A stretch of 64,000 nucleotides of DNA, taken from positions 52,559,249 through 52,623,248 of the forward strand of contig NC_088295.1 in the NCBI RefSeq assembly GCF_032854445.1, read 5' to 3'. Both the position numbers and the translations under genes were made by a program. Below, in pieces: positions 51,041 to 62,742 of this stretch. Source of the stretch: Liolophura sinensis (lineage: Eukaryota; Mollusca; Polyplacophora; Chitonida; Chitonidae). The stretch's first letter is position 1. Every line of letters starts with the position of its first letter. Below the pieces are notes generated by a model, which did no database searches, was not told where the DNA came from, and saw only the letters and a program-made list of their open reading frames with translations.

Positions 51041-54000
51041 TATCTTGTACCTTTTTTTATGTACAAATGGTGTGGTTTTTCTACACGTAAATAAAGACAT
51101 TGACATTGTCTTGGACTTAGAAGTAAGACAATTGCTGGGTGAGTTAAATGGGCTTGACCCAAAGATTTGACCTCTTCTGGACTACCGATGGGCACATAAT
51201 TTATAGTCAAAAGTTTGAATATAGTAATGACCAGTCGCGATGGTACATAGTACAGTGTAGCCGATTTCAATTAACAAAAAGACCAGGCAAAAATGCAAAA
51301 GTGGATAAACTGTTCCAGTGCTGCTGGTAAGAGGCTAATCCGACGTATTTTGTGACGAGAAATCGAATGGTGCAAACCGCGGTTGCTCTCCGACCAATAT
51401 TTTTGGCTGTAGCGACAATTGAATGATCATTGATGTCAAAATCACGTGCCTAGCAACGGCTCTTTCTCCATGGAAACCAGGAAATTTGCTATTCGTTTAA
51501 CAGCTGCCGATGTCTGGCCCAATTCCGCATCTTTTGGCACCTTAATGATGTGGGTTAGTGTTCAATTGTACTTTTTACAGCAGACTGTATCTAGCACCTT
51601 GTGCTTTTTATTGTACAAATTGTGTGGTTTTTCTACACGTAGATAAAGGACATTGAGATTGTCTTGGACTTAGAAGTAAGACAATTGCTGGTGAGTTAAA
51701 TGGGCTTGGCCCAAAGATTTGACCTCTTCTGGACTACGGAAGGGCACATAACTTATACTCAAAAGTTGAATATAGTAAGGACCAGTCGCGATGGTACATA
51801 GTACAGTGTAGCCCATTTCAATTAACCAAAAGACCAGGCAAAAATGCAAAAGTGGAAAAACTGTTCCAATGCTGCTGGTAAGAGGCCTAATCCGACGTAT
51901 TTGTGAAGAGAAATGGAATGGTGCTAACCGGGCTGCTCTCCGACCAATACTTTTGGCTGTAGCGACAATTGAATGATCATTGATGTCAAAATCACGTGCC
52001 TAGCAACGGCTCTTACTCCATGTAAACCAGGGAAATTTGCCATTCTTTCAACATCTGCCGATGCCTTGCCCAATTCCGCATCTTTTGGCACCTTAATAAT
52101 GTGGGTCAGTGTTCAATTGTACTTTTTAAAGCAGACTGTATCTAGTACCTTTTTTTATGTACAAATGGTGTGGTTTTTCCACACGTAAATAAAGACATTG
52201 ACATTGTCTTCTACTTAGAAGTAAGACAATTGCTGGGTGAGTTAAATGGGCTTGGCCCAAAGATTTGACCTCTTTTGGACTACCGATGGGCACATAATTT
52301 ATAGTCAAAAGTTGAATATAGTAATGACCAGTCGCGATGGTACATAGTACAGTGTAGCCGATTTCAATTAACAAAAAGACCAGGCAAAAATGCAAAATTG
52401 GAAAAACTGTTCCAGTGCTGCTTGTAAGAGGCTAATCCGACGTATTTTGTGACGAGAAATCGAATGGAGCAAACTGCGTTGCTCTCCTACCATGGCTGTA
52501 GGGACAATTGAATGATCATTGATGTCAAAATCACGTGCCTAGCAAGGGCTCTTACTCCATGGAAACCAAAGAAATTTGCCATTTTTTCAACAGCTGCCGA
52601 AGTCTGGCCCAATTCCTCATCTTTTGGCACCTTAATGATGTGGGTCAGTGTTCAATTGTACTTTTTACAGCAGACTGTATCTAGCACCTTGTGCTTTTTA
52701 TGTACAAATGGTGTGGTTTTTCTACACGTAAATAAAGACATTGACATTGTCTTGGACTTAGAAGTAAGACAATTGCTGGGTGAGTTAATTGGGCTTGGCC
52801 CAAGATTTGACCTCTTCTGGACTACCGATGGGCACATAACTTATAGTCAAAAGTTGAATATAAGTAATGACCAGTCGCGATGGTACATAGTACAGTGTAG
52901 CCGATTTGAATTATCCAAAAGACAAGGCAAAAATGCAAAAGTGGAAAAACTGTTCCACTGCTGCTGGTAAGAGGCTAATCCGACGTATTTTGTGACGAGA
53001 AATCGAATGGTGCAAACCGCGTTGCTCTCCGACCAATACTTTTGGCTGTAGCGACAATTGAATGATCGTTGATGTCAAAATCACGTGCCTAGCAACGGCT
53101 CTTTCTCCATGGAAATCAGGGAAATTTGCCATTTTTTCAACAGCGGCCGATGTCTGGCCCAATTCCGCATCTTTTGGCACCTTAATGATGTGGGTCAGTG
53201 TTCAATTGTACTTTTTACAGCCGAATGTATCTAGTACCTTGTGTTTTTTATGTACAAATTGTGTGGTTTTTGTACACGTAGAATAAAGACAATTGAGATT
53301 GTCTTGGACTTAGAAGTAAGACAATTGCTGGGTGAGTTAAAAGGCCTGGGCCCAAAGATTTGACCTCTTCTGGACTACCGAAGGGCACATAACTTATAGT
53401 CAAAAGTTGAATATAGTAATGACCAGTCGCGATGGTACATGGTACAGTGTAGCCGATTTCAATTAACCAAAGACCATGCAAAAATGCAAAAGTGGATAAA
53501 CTGTTCCAGTGCTGCTGGTAAGAGGCTAATCGGACGTATTTTGTGACGAGAAATCGAATGGTGCAAACCGCGTTGCTCTCCGACCAATACTTTTGGCTGT
53601 AGCGACAGTTGAATGATCATTGATGTCAAAATCATGTGCCTAGCAACGGCTCTTGTTCCATGGAAACCAGGAAAATTTACAATTTTTTTTAGCAGCTGCC
53701 GATGCCTGGCCAATTCCGCATCTTTTGGCACCTTAATGATGTGGGTCAGTGTTCAATTGTACTTTTTACAGCAGACTGTATCTAGTACCTTGTGTTTTTA
53801 TGTACAAATTGTGTGGTTTTTGTAAACGTAGATAAAGACATTGAGATTGTCTTCGACTTAGAAGTAAGACAATTGCTGGGTGAGTTAAATTGTTTGTACT
53901 CGTAGATAAAGACATTGAGATTGTCTTGGACTTAGAAGTAAGACAATTGCTGGGTGAGTTAAATCGGGCTTGGCCCAAAGATTTGACGTCGTCTGGACTA

Positions 54001-54535
54001 CCGAAGGGCACATAACTTATAGTCAAAAAGTTGAATATAGTAATGACCAGTCGCGATGGTACATAGTACAGTGTAGCCGATTTCCATTATCCAAAAGACA
54101 AGGCAAAAATGCAAAAGTGGAAAAACTGTTCCACTGCTGCTGGTAAGAGGCTAATCCGACGTATTTTGTGACGAGAAATCGAATGGTGCAAACCGCGTTG
54201 ATCTCCGACCAATACTTTTGGCTGTAGCGACAATTGAATGATCATTGATGTCAAAATCACGTGCCTAGCAACGGCTCTTTCTCCATGGAAACCAGGGAAA
54301 TTTGCCATTTTTTCAACAGCTGCCGATGTCTGGCCCAATTCCGCATCGTTTGGCACCTTAATGATGTGGGTCAGTGTTCAATTGTACTTTTTACAGCAGA
54401 CTGTATCTAGTACCTTGTGCTTTTTATGTACAAAATGGTGTGGTTTTTCTACACGTAGATAAAGACATTGAGATTGTCTTGGACTGAGAAGTAAGACAAT
54501 TGCTGGGTGAGTTAAATGGCTCTTGGCCTAAAGAT
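51041..54535. other. Indel-rich zone 3, inside P'
   Basis: Compared with its partner at about 30.1-33.6 kb, this zone has tatcttgtacc (about 51,045), aaagtttgaat (about 51,213), ccaggaaattt (about 51,480), tttattgtacaa (about 51,610), aaaggacatt (about 51,648), gctggtgag (about 51,690), aggcctaatcc (about 51,886), a 7-bp loss in taccatggctg (about 52,490), cccaagattt (about 52,802), ataagtaatg (about 52,861), gaataaagacaattg (about 53,281), ggccaattcc (about 53,709), aatcgggctt (about 53,963), aaaaagttg (about 54,027) and ggctcttgg (about 54,520). The offset to the partner wanders between 20,893 and 20,900 and then returns to 20,899. Confidence 0.78.
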
Positions 54536-55840
54536 TTGACCTCTTCTGGACTACCGAAGGGCACATAACTTATAGTCAAAAGTTGAATATAGTAATGACC
54601 AGTCGCGATTGTACATAGTACAGTGTAGCCGATTTCAATTAACCAAAAGACCATGCAAAAATGCAAAAGTGGATAAACTGTTCCAGTGCTGCTGGTAAGA
54701 GGCTAATCCGACGTATTTTGTGACGAGAAATCGAATGGTGCAAACCGCGTTGCTCTCCGACCAATACTTTTGGCTGTAGCGACAGTTGAATGATCATTGA
54801 TGTCAAAATCATGTGCCTAGCAACGGCTCTTGTTCCATGGAAACCAGGAAAATTTGCAATTTTTTTAGCAGCTGCCGATGCCTGGCCCAATTCCGCATCT
54901 TTTGGCACCTTAATGATGTGGGTCAGTGTTCAATTGTACTTTTTACAGCAGACTGTATCTAGTACCTTGTGTTTTTTATGTACAAATTGTGTGGTTTTTG
55001 TAAACGTAGATAAAGACATTGAGATTGTCTTCGACTTAGAAGTAAGACAATTGCTGGGTGAGTTAAATTGTTTGTACTCGTAGATAAAGACATTGAGATT
55101 GTCTTGGACTTAGAAGTAAGACAATTGCTGGGTGAGTTAAATGGGCTTGGCCCAAAGATTTGACGTCGTCTGGACTACCGAAGGGCACATAACTTATAGT
55201 CAAAAGTTGAATATAGTAATGACCAGTCGCGATGGTACATAGTACAGTGTAGCCGATTTCCATTATCCAAAAGACAAGGCAAAAATGCAAAAGTGGAAAA
55301 ACTGTTCCACTGCTGCTGGTAAGAGACTAATCCGACGTATTTTGTGACGAGAAATCGAATGGTGCAAACCGCGTTGATCTCCGACCAATACTTTTGGCTG
55401 TAGCGACAATTGAATGATCATTGATGTCAAAATCACGTGCCTAGCAACGGCTCTTTCTCCATGGAAACCAGAGAAATTTGCCATTTTTTCAACAGCTGCC
55501 GATGTCTGGCCCAATTCCGCATCGTTTGGCACCTTAATGATGTGGGTCAGTGTTCAATTGTACTTTTTACAGCAGACTGTATCTAGTACCTTGTGCTTTT
55601 TATGTACAAATGGTGTGGTTTTTGTACACGTAGATAAAGACATTGAGATTGTCTTGGACTGAGAAGTAAGACAATTGCTGGGTGAGTTAAATGGCCTTGG
55701 CCTAAAGATTTGACCTCTTCTGGACTACCGAAGGGCACATAACTTATAGTCAAAAGTTGAATATAGTAATGACCAGTCGCGATTGTACATAGTACAGTGT
55801 AGCCGATTTCAATTAACAAAAAGACCAGGCAAAATTGCAA
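53490..55840 (-). repeat. Two tandem dimers inside P' (1,177 and 1,174 bp)
   Basis: These are the counterparts of the dimers at 32,596-34,941. The first is lengthened by indels in zone 3. The second differs by one extra T in a T run (about 54,975). Both keep the 74-bp duplication at 53,827 and 55,005. Confidence 0.88.
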
Positions 55841-58588
55841 AAGTGGAAAAACTGTTCCAGTGCTGCTAGTAAGAGACTAATCCGACGTATTTTGTGACGA
55901 GAAATCGAATGGTGCAAACCGCGTTGCTCTCCGACCAATACTTTTGGCTGTAGCGACAATTGAATGATCATTGATGTCAAAATCACGTGCCCAGCAACGG
56001 CTCTTGCTCCATGGAAACCAGGAAAATTTGCCATTTTTTTAACAGTTGCCGATGCCTGGCCCAATTCCGCATCTTTTGGCACCTTAATGATGTGGGTCAG
56101 TGTTCAATTGTACTTTTTACAGCAGACTGTATCTAGTACCTTGTGTTTTTATGTACAAATGGTGTGGTTTTTGTACACGTAGATAAAGACATTGAGATTG
56201 TCTTCGACTTAGAAGTAAGACAATTGCTGGGTGAGTTAAATGGGCTTGGCCCAAAGATTTGACGTCTTCTGGACTACCGAAGGGCACATAACTTATAGTC
56301 AAAATTTGAATATAGTAATGACCAGTCGCAATGGTACATAGTACAGTGTAGCCGATTTCAATTAACCAAAAGACCAGGCAAAAATGCAAAAGTGGATAAA
56401 CTGTTCCAGTGCTGCTGGTAAGAGACTAATCCGACGTATTTTGTGACGAAAAATTGAATGGTGCAAACCGCGTTGCTCTCCGACCAATACTTTTGGCTGT
56501 AGCGACAATTGAATGATCATTGATGTCAAAATCATGTGCAAAGCAACGGCTCTTGCTCCATGGAAACCAGGGAAATTTGCCATTTTTTCAACAGCTTCCG
56601 ATGTCTGGCCCAATTCCCCATCGTTTGGCACCTTAATGATGTGGGTCAGTGTTCAATTGTACTTTTTAAAGCAGACTGTATCTAGTACCTTGTGCTTTTT
56701 ATGTACAAATGGTGTGGTTTTTGTACACGTAGATAAAGACATTGAGATTGTCTTGGACTTAGAAGTAAGACAATTGCTGGGTGAGTTAAATGGCCTTGGC
56801 CCAAAGATATGACGTCTTCTGGACTACCGATGGGCACATAACTTATAGTCAAAAGTTGAATATAGTAATGACCAGTCGCGATTGTACATAGTACAGTGTA
56901 GCCAATTTCAATTAACAAAAAGACCAGGCAAAAATGCAAAAGTGGAAAAACTGTTCCAGTGCTGCTGGTAAGAGGCTAATCCGACGTATTTTGTGACGAG
57001 AAATCGAATGGTGCAAACCGCGTTGCTCTCCGACCAATACTTTTGGCTGTAGCGACAATTGAATGATCATTGATGTCAAAATCACGTGCCCAGCAACGGC
57101 TCTTGCTCCATGGAAACGAGGAAAATTAGCAATTTTTCTAACAGCTGCCGATGCCTGGCCCAATTCCGCATCTTTTGGCACCTTAATGATGTGGGTCAGT
57201 GTTCAATTGTACTTTTTACAGCGGACTGTATCTAGTACCTTGTGTTTTTTTGTACAAATGGTGTGGTTTTTGTACACGTAGATAAAGACATTGAGATTGT
57301 CTTCGACTTAGAAGTAAGACAATTGCTGGGTGAGTTAAATGGGCTTGGCCCAAAGATTTGACGTCTTCTGGACTACCGATGGGCACATAACTTATAGTCA
57401 AAAGTTGAATATAGTAATGACCAGTCGCGATGGTACATAGTACAGTGTAGCCAATTTCAATTAACCAAAAGACCAGGCAAAAATGCAAAAGTGGAAAAAC
57501 TGTTCCAGTGCTGCTGGTAAGAGGCTAATCCGACGTATTTTGTGACGAGAAATGGAATGGTGCTAACCGGGCATCTCTCCGACCAAAATTGTTTGCTGTA
57601 GCGACAATTGAATGATCATTGATGTCAAAATCACGTGCCCAGCAACGGCTCTTGCTCCATGGAAACCAGTAAAAATTGACATTTTTTAAACAGCTGCCGA
57701 TGTCTGGCCCAATTCCGCATCTTTTGGCACCTTAATGATGTGGGTCAGTGTTCAATTGTACTTTTTACAGCCGAATGTATCTAGTACCTTGTGTTTTTCA
57801 TGTACAAATTGTGTGGTTTTTGTACACGTAGATAAAGACATTGAGATTGTCTTGGACTTAGAAGTAAGACAATTGCTGGGTGAGTTAAATGGGCTTGGCC
57901 CAAAGATTTCACGTCTTCTGGACTACCGATGGGCACATAACTTATAGTCAAAAGTTGAATATAGTAATGACCAGTCGCGATGGTACATAGTACAGTGTAG
58001 CCAATTTCAATTAACCAAAAGACCAGGCAAAAATGCAAAAGTGGAAAAACTGTTCCAGTGCTGCTGGTAAGAGGCTAATCCGACGTATTTTGTGACGAGA
58101 AATGGAATGGTGCTAACCGGGCAGCTCTCCGACCAATACTTTTGGCTGTAGCGACAATTGAATGATCATTGATGTCAAAATCACGTGCCCAGCAACGGCT
58201 CTTGCTCCATGGAAACCAGTAAAAATTGACATTTTTTCAACAGCTGCCGATGTCTGGCCCAATTCCGCATCTTTTGGCACCTTAATGATGTGGGTCAGTG
58301 TTCAATTGTACTTTTTACAGCCGAATGTATCTAGTACCTTGTGTTTTTCATGTACAAATTGTGTGGTTTTTGTACACGTAGATAAAGACATTGAGATTGT
58401 CTTGGACTTAGAAGTAAGACAATTGCTGGGTGAGTTAAAAGGCCTGGGCCCAAAGATTTGACCTCTTCTGGACTACCGAAGGGCACATAACTTATAGTCA
58501 AAAGTTGAATATAGTAATGATTAGTCGCGATTGTACATAGTACAGTGTAGCCGATTTCAATTAACAAAAAGACCAGGCAAAAATGCAA

Positions 58589-59095
58589 AAGTGGAAAAAC
58601 TGTTCCAGTGCTGCTGGTAGAAAGCTAATCCGACGTAACTTTTTACTTTTGGCTGTAGCGACAATTGAATGATCATTGATGTCAAAATCACGTGCCCAGC
58701 AACGGCTCTTGCTCCATGGAAACGAGGAAAATTTGCAATTTTTTTAACAGCTGGCGATGCCTGGCCCAATTCCGCATCTTTTGGCACCTTAATGATGTGG
58801 GTCAGTGTTCAATTGTACTTTTTACAGCAGACTGTATCTAGTACCTTGTGTTTTTTATGTACAAATGGTGTGCTTTTTGTAAACGTAGATAAAGACATTG
58901 AGATTGTCTTGGACTTAGAAGTAAGACAATTGCTGGGTGAGTTAAATGGCCTTGGCTCAAAGATTTGACCTCTTCTGGACTACCGAAGGGCACATAACTT
59001 ATAGTCAAAAGTTGAATATAGTAATGACCAGTCGCGATTGTACATAGTACAGTGTAGCCGATTTCAATTAACAAAAAGACCAGGCAAAAATGCAA
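58589..59095 (-). repeat. 507-bp deleted monomer in P'
   Basis: This is the third copy of the monomer with the 42-bp net loss and aacttttt filler (about 58,636-58,647), at offsets of 20,899 and 13,272 bp from the other two. Confidence 0.9.
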
Positions 59096-61652
59096 AAGTG
59101 GAAAAACTGTTCCAGTGCTGCTGGTAAGAGGCTAATCCGACGTGTTTTGTGACAAGAAATCGAATGGTGCAAACCACGTTGCTCTCCGACCAATACTTTT
59201 TGCTGTAGCGACAATTGAATGATCATTGATGTCAAAATCACGTGCATAGCAACGGCTCTTACTCCATGGAAACCAGGAAAATTTGCCATTTTTTAAACAG
59301 CTGCCGATGCCTGGCCCAATTCCGCATCTTTTGGCACCTTAATGATGTGGGTCAGTGTTAAATTGTACTTTTTACAGCAGACTGTATCTAGTACCTTGTG
59401 TTTTTATGTACAAATTGTGTGGTTTTTCTACACGTAGATAAAGACATTGAGATTGTCTTCTACTTAGAAGTAAGACAATTGCTGGGTGAGTTAAATGGGC
59501 TTGGCCCAAAGATTTGACGTCTTCTGGACTACCGACGGGCACATAACTTATAGTCAAATGTTGAATATAGTAATGACCAGTCGCGATGGTACATAGTACA
59601 GTGTAGCCGATTTCAATTAACAAAAAGACCAGGCAAAAATGCATAAGTGGAAAAACTGTTCCAGTGCTGCTAGTAAGAACCTGATCCGACGTATTTTGTG
59701 ACGAGAAATCGAATGGTGCAAACCGCGCTGCTCTCCGACCAATACATTTGGCTGTAGGGACAATTGAATGATCATTGATGTCAAAATCACGTGCCTAACA
59801 ACGGCTCTTGCTCCATGGAAACCAGGGAAATTTGCCATTTTTTCAACAGCTGCCGATGTCTGGCCCAATTCCGCATCGCTTGGCACCTTAATGATGTGGG
59901 TCAGTGTTCAATTGTACTTTTTACAGCAGACTGTATCTAGTACCTTGTGCTTTTTATGTACAAATGGTGTGGTTTTTGTACACGTAGATAAAGACATTGA
60001 GATTGTCTTGGACTTAGAAGTAAGACAATTGCTGGGTGAGTTAAATGGCCTTGGCCCAAAGATTTGACCTCTTCTGGACTACCGACGGGCACATAACTTA
60101 TAGTCAAAAGTTCAATATAGTAATGACCAGTCGCGATTGTACATAGTACAGTGTAGCCGATTTCAATTAACAAAAAGACCATGCAAAAATGCAAAAGTGG
60201 ATAAACTGTTCCAGTGCTGCTGGTAAGAGGCTAATCCGACGTATTTTGTGACGAGAAATCGAATGGTGCAAACCGCGTTGCTCTCCGACCAATACTTTTG
60301 GCTGTAGCGACAATTGAATGATCATTGATGTGAAAATTACGTGCATAGCAACGGCTCTTACTCCATGGAAACCAGGGAAATTTAACATTTTTTAAACAGC
60401 TGCCGGTGCCTGGCCCAATTCCGCATCTTTTGGCACCTTAATAATGTGGGTCAGTGTTCAATTGTACTTTTTACAGCAGACTGTATCTAGTACCTTTTTT
60501 TATGTACAAATGGTGTGGTTTTTCTACACGTAAATAAAGACATTGACATTGTCTTGGACTTAGAAGTAAGACAATTGCTGGGTGAGTTAAATGGGCTTGA
60601 CCCAAAGATTTGACCTCTTCTGGACTACCGATGGGCACATAATTTATAGTCAAAAGTTGAATATAGTAATGACCAGTCGCGATGGTACATAGTACAGTGT
60701 AGCCGATTTCAATTAACAAAAAGACCAGGCAAAAATGCAAAAGTGGATAAACTGTTCCAGTGCTGATGGTAAGAGGCTAATCCGACGTATTTTGTGACGA
60801 GAAATCGAATGGTGCAAACCGCGGTTGCTCTCCGACCAATGTTTTTGGCTGTAGCGACAATTGAATGATCATTGATGTCAAAATCACGTGCCTAGCAACG
60901 GCTCTTTCTCCATGGAAACCAGGGAAATTTGCTATTCGTTTAACAGCTGCCGATGTCTGGCCCAATTCCGCATCTTTTGGCACCTTAATGATGTGGGTTA
61001 GTGTTCAATTGTACTTTTTACAGCAGACTGTATCTAGCACCTTGTGCTTTTTATGTACAAATTGTGTGGTTTTTCTACACGTAGATAAAGACATTGACAT
61101 TGTCTTGGACTTAGAAGTAAGACAATTGCTGGGTGAGTTAAATGGGCTTGGCCCAAAGATTTGACGTCTTCTGGACTACGGAAGGGCACATAACTTATAG
61201 TCAAAAGTTGAATATAGTAATGACCAGTCGCGATGGTACATAGTACAGTGTAGCCGATTTCAATTAACCAAAAGACCAGGCAAAAATGCAAAAGTGGAAA
61301 AACTGTTCCAATGCTGCTGGTAAGAGGCTAATCCGACGTATTTTGTGAAGAGAAATGGAATGGTGCTAACCGGGCTGCTCTCCGACCAATACTTTTGGCT
61401 GTAGCGACAATTGAATGATCATTGATGTCAAAATAACGTGCCTAGCAACGGCTCTTACTCCATGTAAACCAGGGAAATTTGCCATTCTTTCAACATCTGC
61501 CGATGCCTGGCCCAATTCCGCATCTTTTGGCACCTTAATAATGTGGGTCAGTGTTCAATTGTACTTTTTACAGCAGACTGTATCTAGTACCTTTTTTTAT
61601 GTACAAATGGTGTGGTTTTTCTACACGTAAATAAAGACATTGACATTGTCTT

Positions 61653-62742
61653 GGACTTAGAAGTAAGACAATTGCTGGGTGAGTTAATTGGGCTTGGCCC
61701 AAAGATTTGACCTCTTCTGGACTACCGATGGGCACATAACTTTTAGTCAAAAGTTGAATATAGTAATGACCAGTCGCGATGGTACATAGTACAGTGTAGC
61801 CGATTTCAATTAACCAAAAGAACAGGCAAAAATGCAAAAGTGGAAAAACTGTTCCAGTGCTGCTGGTAAGAGGCTAATCCGACGTATTTTGTGACGAGAA
61901 ATCGAATGGTGCAAACCGCGTTGCTCTCCGACCAATACTTTTGGCTGTAGCGACAATTGAATGATCATTGATGTCAAAATAACGTGCCTAGCAACGGCTC
62001 TTACTCCATGTAAACCAGTGAAATTTGCCATTCTTTCAACAGCTGCCGATGCCTGGCCCAATTCCGCATCGCTTGGCACCTTAATAATGTGGGTCAGTGT
62101 TCAATTGTACTTTTTACAGCAGACTGTATCTAGTACCTTTTTTATGTACAAATGGTGTGGTTTTTCTACACGTAAATAAAGACATTGAGATTGTCTTGGA
62201 CTTAGAAGTAAGACAATTGCTGGGTGAGTTAATTGGGCTTGGCCCAAAGATTTGACCTCTTCTGGACTACCGATGGGCACATAACTTTTAGTCAAAAGTT
62301 GAATATAGTAATGACCAGTCGCGATGGTACATAGTACAGTGTAGCCGATTTCAATTAACCAAAAGAACAGGCAAAAATGCAAAAGTGGAAAAACTGTTCC
62401 AGTGCTGCTGGTAAGAGGCTAATCCGACGTATTTTGTGACGAGAAATCGAATGGTGCAAACCGCGTTGCTCTCCGACCAATACTTTTGGCTGTAGCGACA
62501 ATTGAATGATCATTGATGTCAAAATAACGTGCCTAGCAACGGCTCTTACTCCATGTAAACCAGTGAAATTTGCCATTCTTTCAACAGCTGCCGATGCCTG
62601 GCCCAATTCCGCATCGCTTGGCACCTTAATAATGTGGGTCAGTGTTCAATTGTACTTTTTACAGCAGACTGTATCTAGTACCTTTTTTATGTACAAATGG
62701 TGTGGTTTTTCTACACGTAAATAAAGACATTGAGATTGTCTT
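61653..62742 (-). repeat. Recent 545-bp monomer duplication
   Basis: Bases 61,653-62,197 and 62,198-62,742 are near-identical tandem copies of one 545-bp stretch. At 62,743 the sequence resumes the state seen at 41,299 in P (cttctacttag). This places the insertion of one monomer inside P' precisely. It is absent from P and Q at the matching sites (41,299 and 48,926), so it is younger than the duplication that made P'. Confidence 0.88.

Larger units (their letters stand above)
49277..62197 (-). repeat. Second copy of P (P'), 12,921 bp recognisable
   Basis: This copy follows P at an offset of 20,899 bp, equal to P plus Q. Clean parts differ from P at only scattered single positions, for example gacattgacattg at 61,09x versus gacattgagattg, and the K/Q-type change aaagcag versus cagcag near 59,930. 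Continuous homology ends at 62,197, where a local 545-bp duplication begins. About 350 bp of the expected end of P are displaced beyond it. Confidence 0.9.
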
